From: an uncultured Candidatus Poseidoniales archaeon
Lineage (GTDB): Archaea > Thermoplasmatota > Poseidoniia > Poseidoniales > Poseidoniaceae
NCBI GenBank assembly: GCA_905181785.1
Contig: CAJIZC010000021.1
Span: 1-64,000 of the forward strand
Reading direction: 5' to 3'
DNA length: 64,000 nucleotides
Under the pieces are notes generated by a model. It saw only the letters and a list, made by a program, of their open reading frames with translations, searched no databases and was not told where the DNA came from. The position numbers and the translations under genes were made by a program. Each line of letters starts with the position of its first letter. Positions within the stretch are counted from its first letter, which is position 1. Positions 1 to 9,800 of the stretch are shown here, one piece after another.

Positions 1-540
1 CAGATGGTCAACGGGGACAACGCAACGCTCTCCCTCCTCACGGGAATCGACGGCGCAAACATCACGCTCGCTGATGTCATGACTTCGAACGGCGTGATTC
101 ACGTCATTGACAAGGTCATGATGCCCCCTGCCGATGAGGTGGAAGATTCCAGCGATGCAACTTCAGGCGAGGAGGAAGACGATGGAGGCCTGCTCACCAT
201 TCTCTTGATCGTCCTCGTCGTGCTTGGTGGAGGTGCTGGAGCGGTTCTCTTCATGAGGAGTCGCAGCGGCGAAGAAAAAGTGTCTGCTGATTTCACTCAA
301 GGCGGAATCATGAACCAATTGCAACCCGTCGACCCAGCAATCTATGGGACTCAACCGATCCAAGCAGTGCAGCCAATTCAAGCCGTACAGCCGATTCAGA
401 CGGTGGAAGTGATTCCTGCGGTTGTTGCTGAGCCAGTTGTCTTGCGGCAATGGACCGACGAAAACGGTTACACATGGCGAGCTATGGACAACGGAACCAC
501 CTACTGGTGGACTGGAACCGATTGGCAAAAGTACGCTTGA
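1..540 (+). CDS. C-terminal part of a fasciclin-domain membrane-anchored surface protein (5' end outside window)
   Basis: The frame is open from the first base, so this is the end of a longer gene. The first ~40 residues read as the end of a FAS1 (fasciclin) adhesion domain: the motif SNGVIHVIDKVMMPP is characteristic. An acidic linker (DEVEDSSDATSGEEEDD) follows, then one membrane helix (about residues 64-84, LLTILLIVLVVLGGGAGAVLF), then a positively charged stop-transfer (RSRSGEEK). The cytoplasmic tail has three PIQAVQ-type repeats and ends in a tryptophan/tyrosine-rich element (GYTWRAMDNGTTYWWTGTDW). That element resembles DUF2510-type motifs and also the tail of the giant protein ending at 12003. 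Topology suggests an outward-facing adhesin anchored by its C-terminus. FAS1 and membrane anchor are seen; the adhesion role is inferred from the family. Confidence 0.8.
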   Translation, partial: QMVNGDNATLSLLTGIDGANITLADVMTSNGVIHVIDKVMMPPADEVEDSSDATSGEEEDDGGLLTILLIVLVVLGGGAGAVLFMRSRSGEEKVSADFTQGGIMNQLQPVDPAIYGTQPIQAVQPIQAVQPIQTVEVIPAVVAEPVVLRQWTDENGYTWRAMDNGTTYWWTGTDWQKYA

Positions 541-543
541 TCT

Positions 544-1095
544 TCATGCCTCGGTGGCAAGGTTGCGTGGCTCAGGCCACGGCCTTTGGTCGTCCCAATC
601 CGCCCATTCGCTGACCCATGGTTCCATGAAAACGCGCCCTTCAAAGCCGAGTTCCTCCATCACCTCGGTTGGGAGGGCCGTTCCACCCCTGTACCGAAGC
701 GCTGTGCGCAGCAAGGCTGCCGAACACACCAAACCCCCTTGTTCAACAATCTGTTGGAAATAGAAAAACTTCTCATCTAGGCCGACCATCTTCGTTCTTA
801 TGATTGCCTTTCGAAACGGTCTCACCCGTCGTCGATATCGAATTGAAGAGCCTCCAACCACAAAGGCAAGCTTGTTTTTCCGAACATATTGAACCAAACC
901 AACGGTAAACGCCAGATCGTATCTGGCCATGTCGAACATGACAAAGTGACGTCCATTGTTCACTTCAGGATAGACATCCAAATCCCCAACCAACGGCCTG
1001 TAATGGTAGCAGAATTCTGCCTTCCAATCCACCGTTCTCTTTCGACGCCAGGCATGATGGAGCAGCATCCGAATCAATCGGAAGTATGGGTACAT
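544..1095 (-). CDS. THEM6-like hotdog-fold acyl-CoA thioesterase family protein
   Basis: This 183-residue protein starts at the ATG whose product begins MYPYFRLIRMLL, the usual start of THEM6/4HBT_2-type hotdog proteins; an upstream extension to 1263 is possible but lacks family character. The family landmarks are present in order: a basic stretch after the first helix, the core GDLDVYPEVNNGRHFVMFD (hotdog loop with the conserved Asn-Asn-Gly-Arg), a VGGSSIRYRRRVRPF strand and a DEKFFYFQQ strand. The family hydrolyses acyl-CoA-type thioesters, but its substrates are mostly unknown. It converges with the surface protein gene at 540 (3 bases apart) and follows the lipoprotein gene at 1181-2578 on the same strand. 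Family fairly sure, substrate unknown. Confidence 0.72.
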   Translation of the reverse strand: MYPYFRLIRMLLHHAWRRKRTVDWKAEFCYHYRPLVGDLDVYPEVNNGRHFVMFDMARYDLAFTVGLVQYVRKNKLAFVVGGSSIRYRRRVRPFRKAIIRTKMVGLDEKFFYFQQIVEQGGLVCSAALLRTALRYRGGTALPTEVMEELGFEGRVFMEPWVSEWADWDDQRPWPEPRNLATEA

Positions 1096-1180
1096 GGGCC
1101 GGCCATTCAAGGGGTGGTGATGAAACTTCGTGGCTCGACCAAGGCTTGGCCGAGGTTCGACCGATGGTTCGAAGAGCCGT

Positions 1181-2578
1181 TCAAGCGGTTGGCAGTTCCA
1201 ATTCCACTGCGAAAAGTGGGTCTGGGTCGGTTGAGTCGTGGTAAGCCACGACCACACCGCCATCGTTCAGTATGGCCAAAGATGCGAAGTCGAATCGAAT
1301 GTCGGCTCCGGCGCCAGAAGTCGAATCCAAATCGCCTTGACCGATGTACGTCAGGGTGTCTGGAGCCAAACTCTCACTGTAGCCTCGAACGTGGAACACC
1401 GTGTCGACGTCCGGCCCGTCGCTGCTTTGATAGCGAACGTTGAGGACAAACAGGTCCAGGTCACCGTTGGATTGGAATTCCCATTCTTCAATTTCTGTTC
1501 CCATCGAACTGATGTCGTAGGTTTGGTTGATCCATGTTTGGGCCCCGTCCATCGAGAGGTAATGCGTGAAACTGGTGCCGGTGTTTTCGACGCAGTGCAA
1601 AGCCCCTGCACTGTCGATTTGGCAGTATTCGGATGGGAACTTGACGTCCAGTTCGTTCCAAGAAAGGGTGGTGTCCATGTATGCAGCGTTGCCATTGCTG
1701 AAGTAACTCGGGAACAACAAACCTCCGCTTGGAACAGGGAACGCTCGCATTTCTTTGTGGGGCTTGTTGACATCCCAGTAAGCAGGCAAATCCGCTTGTG
1801 TGAAATCCAAATCGAGTTCAATCGAGGGTTCTCCACCATCTCGGCCTGGGAATTGGAAGGGGTAGTAATTAAGGCCATCAACGCTGATTTGACCGCCAGC
1901 ATCTTGAGTTTGGTGCCAGAAGTTCGACACAACCACGCTTGCCCATTCGCCGTTGCCGAGGCTCGATGAAATAGGTCCAACCACTTCCACTTGCCACGAT
2001 CGGTCATAGAATGGTTCAGTGATTCTGTTGTAGCACCAACTCCATTCGTCCTCGGATTCGTCGTAAAGAATAGCGTAAAACTTGTCGAGTTTCAAATCGG
2101 CTCCAAGGTAGGGGAACCACGACATGGAGAGAATATCGCCGTTCGTCGCTTGAACAATGCTGCCTTCTCCAAGCCCTTCTTGCCCTTCGTTGGTCGGAAC
2201 GAAGGTTCGGCATTGAGTGTCTGGAATGAAGCCTGGGATGTAAGTGTCCCACGCATGACCGCGGTCCATTGAGTACACAGGGTACTCGCCACCGATGTTC
2301 ATGATTTGGCCTTCAATTGATGTGGCAATGTAGTGTTCGCAGCAGTTGCCGCCCTTGCTTTTGTCAAACACAGCCCATGTGGTGTTGGTTGTTTGGTTGG
2401 TCATCAAGTCGATGGTGACAAACATTCGAGCGTCCTCATGGGCGGCCGAATCAATCAAACTGTAATTGTTCCATATCGGTTCAGGGCTTGGCTCATTGAT
2501 CATCGTTTCGCCCGAACCAAAGCAACCAGCCATGACCATCGAAGCCATCAGCAGGACGCTCAGTATGACCCGACGCAT
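1181..2578 (-). CDS. Secreted lipoprotein with BNR/sialidase-like repeats
   Basis: A protein of 465 residues with a lipoprotein signal peptide: short basic n-region (MRRVI), hydrophobic core and lipobox VMAGC, so Cys18 is the expected lipid attachment site. The body is rich in W, Y, D and S. It carries at least two Asp-box-like turns, YSMDRGHAWDTY near residue 105 and YLSMDGAQTWINQ near residue 345. These resemble the S-x-D-x-G-x-T-W turns of sialidase/BNR beta-propellers. No catalytic residues could be assigned, so a binding propeller is as likely as an enzyme. The start has no evident ribosome-binding site in the 62 bases separating it from the next gene. Likely anchored on the outer face of the membrane. 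Confidence 0.75.
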   Translation of the reverse strand: MRRVILSVLLMASMVMAGCFGSGETMINEPSPEPIWNNYSLIDSAAHEDARMFVTIDLMTNQTTNTTWAVFDKSKGGNCCEHYIATSIEGQIMNIGGEYPVYSMDRGHAWDTYIPGFIPDTQCRTFVPTNEGQEGLGEGSIVQATNGDILSMSWFPYLGADLKLDKFYAILYDESEDEWSWCYNRITEPFYDRSWQVEVVGPISSSLGNGEWASVVVSNFWHQTQDAGGQISVDGLNYYPFQFPGRDGGEPSIELDLDFTQADLPAYWDVNKPHKEMRAFPVPSGGLLFPSYFSNGNAAYMDTTLSWNELDVKFPSEYCQIDSAGALHCVENTGTSFTHYLSMDGAQTWINQTYDISSMGTEIEEWEFQSNGDLDLFVLNVRYQSSDGPDVDTVFHVRGYSESLAPDTLTYIGQGDLDSTSGAGADIRFDFASLAILNDGGVVVAYHDSTDPDPLFAVELELPTA

Positions 2579-2641
2579 GGTGCAGGGTTGATGCGGTGGA
2601 CTTTGAAGGCGTCGCTTGTGACTGTTGAGGACAACGCTTGG

Positions 2642-3394
2642 TCAAATCAATGCAGAATGAAGCGTTTTTAGGCCTTGGGCGGTATGCGTTCCAAACCAAG
2701 TCAAGGCTTCTCCATCGATGCACTTCGACCATATTTCTTGCCCGCCGAGTTCGCTCACCTTCGCGGCTATTGCTGCCCCTTCTTCAAGGGCAAACGGGTG
2801 AGGCTCACTCGACAGCAGCAACCCTTCGATTCCATGTTGAATCAGAAGTTCAGGTGTGACGACAGGGTAACCGTTGCCACCCTCGACAAGGGCAGGGACC
2901 TCGAGGCCAAGGGTTGTCAGCACGCCCCCGGCGTACTTGTGTGGCCCAACCGACATCAACGGCTCATGCCAAATCATTGGGGCGATCCTCGAGGTTCGCA
3001 AAGGGTTTGCCTCCAGTTCTTCCAAGACTTCTTCAAGCGCCGAAGCCCATGCTTCCCCGCTCTCCTCTCGATTGATTTTCGTTGCCAATCCTCGCAACAT
3101 AGCGGGCACTTCTTTCGGGTGTTCCACAGAGCATACGAACACGTCGATGCCAGCTTCGACCAACGAATCATAGACCGCTTTCGGGTTTTCCTCTCGATCG
3201 AGAACGACAAGGTCCGGGTTGGTGGCGAGTATTTTGTTGATGTTTGGCGTTTTTGTTCCGCCAACAACCGCGACCTGTTCGACCTTTCCCGCTGGATGAA
3301 TGCACCAAGGTGTTCGGCCAACCACTTCTTCAACAGAACATCCCAAATCAAACAGGGTGAGCGTGAGGCTTGGAACCAAGGACACAATCCTCAT
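2642..3394 (-). CDS. BtuF-like cobalamin/metal-complex binding protein, no signal peptide
   Basis: A 250-residue protein of the helical-backbone metal-receptor (BtuF/FepB) superfamily. It opens MRIVSLVPSLTLTLFDLGC, matches the family's GRTPWCIHP segment near residue 27, and has the PDLVVLDREENP strand near residue 60. It then shows the long central helix and the second lobe (SVGPHKYAGGVLTTLGL). In bacteria such proteins deliver vitamin B12 or siderophores to ABC importers from outside the membrane. Here the mature domain begins at residue 2, so there is no export signal or lipobox and no permease genes adjoin. A cytoplasmic corrinoid-binding role is possible. It lies 12 bases after ileS on the same strand, with GAGGCGG as ribosome-binding site, and is probably co-transcribed. 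Confidence 0.78.
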   Translation of the reverse strand: MRIVSLVPSLTLTLFDLGCSVEEVVGRTPWCIHPAGKVEQVAVVGGTKTPNINKILATNPDLVVLDREENPKAVYDSLVEAGIDVFVCSVEHPKEVPAMLRGLATKINREESGEAWASALEEVLEELEANPLRTSRIAPMIWHEPLMSVGPHKYAGGVLTTLGLEVPALVEGGNGYPVVTPELLIQHGIEGLLLSSEPHPFALEEGAAIAAKVSELGGQEIWSKCIDGEALTWFGTHTAQGLKTLHSALI

Positions 3395-3406
3395 GCTTTG
3401 ACCGCC

Positions 3407-6400
3407 TCAAACCACTGTGAACCAAACGGTGGTGCCGTCAACTTCGAACGACTCGCTTCCGTCAGCGGGCGTTTCTTCTGTTGGATGGAAGATGGCCGCT
3501 GCCGACCGAGTCTCATTGACGATCCACTGCTGGTCATCGGCAAAGAGTTCCGGTGCGTCCTTCATCCAAATTTCCAAATCGATGGTTGCTTCAATTTCCA
3601 AATCCAACGTCTTGCGTTTCGCTTGAATGCGGCGCGTAATGTCCCTTGCTAAGCCCTTTGAAAGCAAGGCAGGGGTGTCGTTCATGTCCAACACGAGGCT
3701 GATGTGCGTGGCTTGTTCGCCTTGTCCAATCTGAACGGTGGAGGCTGCAAAACCATCGCGCTCTGTGCGCTTCAATTCGACATCAGTCATTTCGATGGCA
3801 ACGCCCATGATTTCACAAGTACCCGCTTCGATTGAGGCTAACAGTGCTTCAGGGTCTTCGCTTGATTTGATCTCATTGGCCACGGCGTTGACGTTAGCCC
3901 GTGCCTTAGGAGCGAGCGCTCGGAAGTTTGGTGCCAGTTCAATGCGTTGGAATCGATCTAAATCTTGCTCGAGCAGAATGGCTTCAACGTTCAATTCCTC
4001 TGCCAAGATGCCATGGAATTCTGTCAAATCTGGCCCTGCTACAATCCAACCTTGCGCGCACGGCAGGCGCTGACGGCGGCCTGCATCAATACGGATGCGA
4101 CGCCCGACTTCTGCCAATTCACGAACAACGGCCATCGAGGTTTCGAGCCGTTCATCTTTGGGTGGCAACTGCGCAGTAGCAGCAGCGGCCTTTTTGTCCC
4201 ACGCATCGGCGGTTGCTCCGTCAAGGCCACCAGGTGTTCCAAGCGGCCAAGCGGCTTGGTGAACCGTATCACCCGTCAAGTTTCGGTGAATGACATCAAC
4301 CATGAAGGGGCTGACAGGTGCCATAAGTTTGCACACCGTGGTCAACACTTCGTGCAAGGTGTGCTGGCAAGAAAGTTTGTCAGTCGATTCGGCATCGTCC
4401 CAAAGGCGGCGGCGGCTTCGGCGCACGTACCAATTTGAGAGGTCATTGACGACGAAATTTTCCAAATCACGGCAGGCTTTGTGAAAGTTCCACGAAACAA
4501 AATCGTTGTGGTAACCTTCGGCGGTTGTCGCCAAGCGCGACAAAATCCAACGGTCAAGGTTCGGCCGGTCCCCGACTTCCACCGTGGTTGCTTCAGGGTC
4601 GAATCCATCCAAAGCAGCATAGTCTGCATGGAACTTGTAGATGTTCCACAAGGTGAGGAACATCTTAGCATAGGTTTCACGAACTCCGTTTGGATCGAAC
4701 TTCATTGGGTTCCAAGGGGCGCCTGCAGTGACCATGTACCAGCGGGTTGCATCTGCACCTTCGCGGTTGAAATGGTCCCACGGATCGACGATGTTTCCCT
4801 TGGACTTTGACATCTTTTTCCCATCGGCGTCTAAGATCAAACCAAGGCTCAAGCAACGTTTGTATGCGGGTTTGTCGAACACCGTCGTTGAAACGGCGAG
4901 GAGGGTGTAAAACCAGCCACGGGTTTGGTCGACGCCTTCGCAAATGTAATCGACAGGCGATGATGCATCGAAGGTTTCCCCGCCATCGAACGGGTGATGC
5001 CATTGAGCAAACGGAGCGCACCCGGAGTCGAACCAGCAGTCCATGACAAATGTCTCTCGTTGCATTGGCTTTCCTTCATCATCGACGAGGGTAAAACCGT
5101 CCACAATCGGGCGATGAAGATCCACATCATCGGGGCAAGGAGGGTTTTCAATGCCGGCAGCGGCGGCTTTTGCCACTTCAGCTTGGAGTTCTTCAATCGA
5201 GCCCACACAGGTCATTTGGCCGTTCTCGCTTCGCCATACTGGGAGCGGTGTGCCCCAATACCGTTCTCGGGAAATCGCCCAATCTTTGACGTTGCGCAAC
5301 CATTCTCCAAACCTTCCTTCGCCCACCCAATCGGGGGCCCATTCAACACCGTCGTTGAATTCCAGAAGGCGTTCTTTGACGGCGGTCATGCGGACAAACC
5401 ATGAATCCATGGCGTAGTAAAGCAAAGGATGGCCGGTTCGCCAGCAATGCGGGTAATCGTGCAGGTAGGCCTTTTCCCTGTAGAGCAAACCACTTTCCGG
5501 GCCTTTCGTGTTGCTTCCACCTGGTGCTGAAAGCAATTCAATCACCGTTTGGTCGCAGTCCTTGACGTACCTTCCATCGAGTTCAGCGTGGGTTCCAGCG
5601 ATGAAGGCGCCGTCCATACCAACGGTGTGATGGGCAGGCAAGCCTGCTGCCATGCCGAGGTTGTAATCGTCTTCACCGTACATAACGGCGGTGTGAACGA
5701 CACCCGTGCCGTCGGTGGTGGTGACCCAGTCTGCTTCCAAAACGGTCCATGCCGTTTCAGAACCATTGCGTGGAACAGCGCCGGGGAACAAAGGCTCGTA
5801 ACTTCGGCCAACCAATTCCTTGCCTTGAATTTCTTCGAGCACTTCGACGTTGTGTCGAAGCACTTCTTTCATCAAATCCTTGGCTAAAATGACAACTTCA
5901 CCAACTTCAGCGCCGCCTGCGCCCTTCCAGTTTTCTGCTTGTTCGGTCACCCGCGCTCGAACATAGGTGACATCAGGCCCAACCGCTAATCCCACGTTGC
6001 CAGGAAGGGTCCATGGCGTTGTGGTCCATGCGAGAATGCTTGCATCTTCATCGGTCAGTTTGAACTTGACATAGACCGAGGGCTCTTCGACTTCCTTGTA
6101 GCCTAAGGCCACTTCGTGGCTTGAATAGGAGGTTCCAGTTTGGGGGCAGTATGGCAGGACCTTGTGGCCGCGATAAAGCAACCCCTTGTCGAACATCTGC
6201 TTAATGGCCCACCAGCATGATTCTACGTAATTGTTCTCGAGCGTCACATACGGGTTGTCAAGATCGACCCAGTACGCCATGCGCTCGGTCATTTCACGCC
6301 ATGCGGATTCGTAGGTCCAAACTGAATCCCTGCAGGCTTGATTGAAGTTGTCCATGCCGAACGCCTCGATGGCTTCGTTGCTCATCAGGTCCATTCGCTT

Positions 6401-6694
6401 TTGAACTTCGATTTCGACCGGTAAACCGTGGGTGTCCCAACCACCTTTTCGCTTGACTTGAAAGCCTTCCATGGTCTTCCATCGGCACACGAGGTCTTTG
6501 TAGGCCCGTGCCACGACGTGGTGGATCCCTGGTTTCCCATTCGCTGTAGGAGGGCCCTCAAGGAAGATGAAAGGGGCGCCGTGGCTGCGCGAATCAATGG
6601 AGGCTTGGAACGCATTTTCCTGTTTCCAAGCGGACAACAGGTCCGTCTCGAGCGCAACTGCATCCAGTTCACCAGCAGCGTTGGGTTGAGCCAT
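3407..6694 (-). CDS. ileS: Isoleucyl-tRNA synthetase
   Basis: A class I aminoacyl-tRNA synthetase of about 1,095 residues that charges tRNA-Ile. The HIGH-type motif is in PPTANGKPGIHHV (residues 49-60 from the chosen start), followed by GGWDTHGLPVEIEVQKRM. The KMSKS loop appears intact as KKMSKSKGNIVDPWDHF near residue 627. GIHHV rather than HIGH and the overall length fit the archaeal/eukaryotic-like IleRS branch. The CP1 editing domain lies between these motifs and the anticodon-binding domain in the last third. I chose the ATG at 6694 (MAQPNAAGEL), about 45 residues before the motif as in relatives; ATGs at 6742, 6760 and 6802 are in frame. It heads a minus operon with the BtuF-like gene and diverges from the giant surface gene upstream. 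Confidence 0.95.
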   Translation of the reverse strand: MAQPNAAGELDAVALETDLLSAWKQENAFQASIDSRSHGAPFIFLEGPPTANGKPGIHHVVARAYKDLVCRWKTMEGFQVKRKGGWDTHGLPVEIEVQKRMDLMSNEAIEAFGMDNFNQACRDSVWTYESAWREMTERMAYWVDLDNPYVTLENNYVESCWWAIKQMFDKGLLYRGHKVLPYCPQTGTSYSSHEVALGYKEVEEPSVYVKFKLTDEDASILAWTTTPWTLPGNVGLAVGPDVTYVRARVTEQAENWKGAGGAEVGEVVILAKDLMKEVLRHNVEVLEEIQGKELVGRSYEPLFPGAVPRNGSETAWTVLEADWVTTTDGTGVVHTAVMYGEDDYNLGMAAGLPAHHTVGMDGAFIAGTHAELDGRYVKDCDQTVIELLSAPGGSNTKGPESGLLYREKAYLHDYPHCWRTGHPLLYYAMDSWFVRMTAVKERLLEFNDGVEWAPDWVGEGRFGEWLRNVKDWAISRERYWGTPLPVWRSENGQMTCVGSIEELQAEVAKAAAAGIENPPCPDDVDLHRPIVDGFTLVDDEGKPMQRETFVMDCWFDSGCAPFAQWHHPFDGGETFDASSPVDYICEGVDQTRGWFYTLLAVSTTVFDKPAYKRCLSLGLILDADGKKMSKSKGNIVDPWDHFNREGADATRWYMVTAGAPWNPMKFDPNGVRETYAKMFLTLWNIYKFHADYAALDGFDPEATTVEVGDRPNLDRWILSRLATTAEGYHNDFVSWNFHKACRDLENFVVNDLSNWYVRRSRRRLWDDAESTDKLSCQHTLHEVLTTVCKLMAPVSPFMVDVIHRNLTGDTVHQAAWPLGTPGGLDGATADAWDKKAAAATAQLPPKDERLETSMAVVRELAEVGRRIRIDAGRRQRLPCAQGWIVAGPDLTEFHGILAEELNVEAILLEQDLDRFQRIELAPNFRALAPKARANVNAVANEIKSSEDPEALLASIEAGTCEIMGVAIEMTDVELKRTERDGFAASTVQIGQGEQATHISLVLDMNDTPALLSKGLARDITRRIQAKRKTLDLEIEATIDLEIWMKDAPELFADDQQWIVNETRSAAAIFHPTEETPADGSESFEVDGTTVWFTVV

Positions 6695-6855
6695 GCTTCG
6701 CCCAACGGTGGTATTGTCTTGAACCTCACCCTTACCCTCCATCGAAAAAAGAACATTCATGGCGCAAAGCAAACGCTCCTGATGGCGATGCTTCACCCCC
6801 ATTGCCTTGAAATGGCGGCGTATGTTTCAAGTTGTTCGACTTGCACGCAACACGC

Positions 6856-9800
6856 ATGGGGGAGGTGCCAACGCTGAAAACTGCCTTGTTTCTCACCCTC
6901 TTGATGGTGCTTGGTGGTCCGCTTAGCGTTGGATTGAGCCAGAACACTCCGGCTCAAGAATCATTGTTGCTAAGCGATGACCATGTTGCCTCCGTCAGCG
7001 CAGGTGAAAACAGCAGTTTCCTACTCGCAGGCAACGGCTTTACCTCGACCTCTTTTTCAGTTGATGTCCCAAGCGACGCTCCAATTACCAACATCCATTT
7101 GTCGATGGAGCCTACCACACAAGCCACGCAAACTGGTTTCCTATGGGATGACGCTGCAGCGTGGTCTGCATCATCCGCCGTTCACAACGGCACATACGGC
7201 TCTGCTGGTGTTTTGACCGGTGACGGTGGCGGCACCCTTTGGGATTTCAACACGGGCCTCCAAGGCTGGACCGCCTCCACGGCAAGCTATGTCGGACGCT
7301 ACACGGCAAACGCCTGCGGCTACAACGGTAGCACCGGAGGTTCGCTCAAGACACAAGCCAATTACAACGCTCCCGAACACGCAACTTCACCGGTGGTCAA
7401 CCTTGCGGGGATGAGCACAATTCCTCTCCATGCATGGATTCGTCAAGGCTCGTCTTCATGCGGTGAAGAAGCAGATTCCGGCGAGGATCTCAAGGTTCAG
7501 TACAAAACCACAGCAGGCGCTTGGACCACGCTGAACACATGGTCGGGGGCGACCATTGGAGGGACAAACCAACAGTGGATGGGCACCTTGCCAGCCGCTG
7601 CTCTCCACGCCAACACACAAATTCGATTTGAACAAATCTCAGGTTCTGGAACCTGTTGTGACTTCTGGTTCATTGACGATGTGCACCTAGCGCTCCCCCC
7701 CTCAGCCGATTGGACAAGCCCAAGCATCGGTTTCGGTGCCGGTGATTTCCAAACCATCAACGCAGGTCCTTGGGCGCCGCTCTACTTAGACGCCGAAATA
7801 CCCGATGGAGCAACCCTCAATTGGACGGTGCTCGATGCAGTGACTGGTCAAGCCATCGAAGGCCTGTACGGCGTTGGCACGGGGTGGATTCCAACCAATG
7901 GCTTGGATTGGACAACCCATACCTCCATTCGGATCTTGATCGCATTTGGCCCTGCGGCCGATGGCAGCATGCCGACGGTTCACTCCATCAGCGGCGACGG
8001 GCAATACGCAGTTGCGGCAGCTCACGCCCTCGCCTTTGATGACTGGTCAACCAACAACGGGGGTATTTCCTATGTTTCGAACACCGCTTCCTACGATGGC
8101 ATGTCAAACGACCAATTGACGTCACCATGGTTTTCCACCTCTGCTGCGCTCACGGAAGTTCATGTCGACGCCTCGAGCAACCTCGCACAGGCTCAAATCC
8201 GAACGTCTGTTTCTGACAATTGGACCAACATTACCTTGCCCTACACGATGAACCTCGATGGCGCAGAAGGTTCAGTTGGCGCTTACCAAGTGCAGTTCAT
8301 TGCCGCTTCCAACAACACCTCTACCGTCTGGCAACTGTTTGATTTTGAAACGGGCGCGTACGGCGGACTGCAACCCGCCAACCCGCGAATTGATTTCGCC
8401 GGTGATGGCGCGCTTGAATGGGGTGGCAGCGATGCAAGGGTCGGTTCATGGGGTCATCAAGACCGCTTCGAAAACGGAGCGACCCACATTGCGGTCAATC
8501 CGGGGATTTCAGGTTCAGCAAGCACCAAGGCTTGGATTCCAGCGACCGAACTGTCTTCGTTTTCATTTGCAGCGCTCTCCAGTCAAGGCATGCTTGACAG
8601 CGTTCTGATGAGGATTGGCAACGATGAGGTGGCAAACTGGACCATTGAAGGTTCAAGCCTTATCGCCCTCAACGGTTCCCAACTCGCCACCCTTTCCGCT
8701 TCATTGGGGAGCCAAACTTCGACCGTAGGCGTGCTTGGCATGTCCTTTGCTGAAGTGACCTTCGAAGTAACCGGTACGGGCAACGTCACCCTTGCGGGCC
8801 TCTCCGTGCCTTACGAGGTCGCCGCATCAATCGAAGCCGCATCGGATTCAATGTTCGTTCTGGCGATGAACACCGCTCGCTACGGGTTGTCGCCAATCGG
8901 CGGCTTGCACCAAATCCCTGTTCCCTTTTCCTCTGACACATCGGGTGGCCTGCGTGTTTCAATTCCCGGCCTCAACACCTCCTCAGCGGTTCAACTTGTA
9001 AGTTCAGAAATGCTGGTCGATGATCCAATTCTTGCCCCGAGTCAACGGTGGCAAACCATGAACTCAACCTACAATGTCTACGGCTCTGGAGCAACAATGG
9101 CTCGCCTCCAAGTCACCGATGGTACCACGACAGGAACTTGGCTCATGCCGTTCAACGGAGGCTCGCCGATTGGCTTAGGTGCTTCAGACCAAATCGAACT
9201 CCATCCCGAACAGGGCCTTGTCGTGGTGGAAAGCGGTGTCCAAACCACCACCAGCATCACCTTCCGCATCGAACCAACTTGGGACGATGCCGATTCGATG
9301 ACGGTCACTTCAAGACTCGTGTTATCCAACACCGTCATTTCAATTCCATCGGTTCACATTTGGGGCGGATTTGGCACTCAAGGATACGAGAATGACCTTG
9401 AAATCAAAGAGGTCGTGTTCACCGATCAAGAGGGTGAAAGAACCCTCGAATCAAGCGATTACTACCTCAAAGCAGGCATCGATGTTGACCTTTCAGTACG
9501 AATTGGCTTCGAGGGCCTTGACACCACCGACGCCTTCGCTGATGGCGATGCGTTGTTGACGCTGTACCGGGGCGAGACCATGGTCACCAACACAACGATC
9601 TTGGATGAAAATTACTGGAATTACACCGATACGATTCCATTCACATTCGGGGTGCTCACATGGCGCTTGGAACTGACTTCTATCAACGGGTCAGGCCTCA
9701 CTTCGGACGCGATTTACGAACGAACCTTCCATGTGGATTCCATCAATCCACAGGTGCTCTCAACCTCGATGGACCTCTATGATCACCGAACACCATCGAG

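Noticed and set aside
1238-1969. Open frame of 243 codons on the plus strand
   Set aside because: Antisense to the lipoprotein gene, which has a signal peptide and lipobox; no signals of its own.
2675-3652. Open frame of 325 codons on the plus strand
   Set aside because: It lies fully antisense to the BtuF-like gene and the end of ileS, both with clear family motifs; its translation has no recognisable domain and an odd Cys/His/Arg-rich composition typical of mirror frames.
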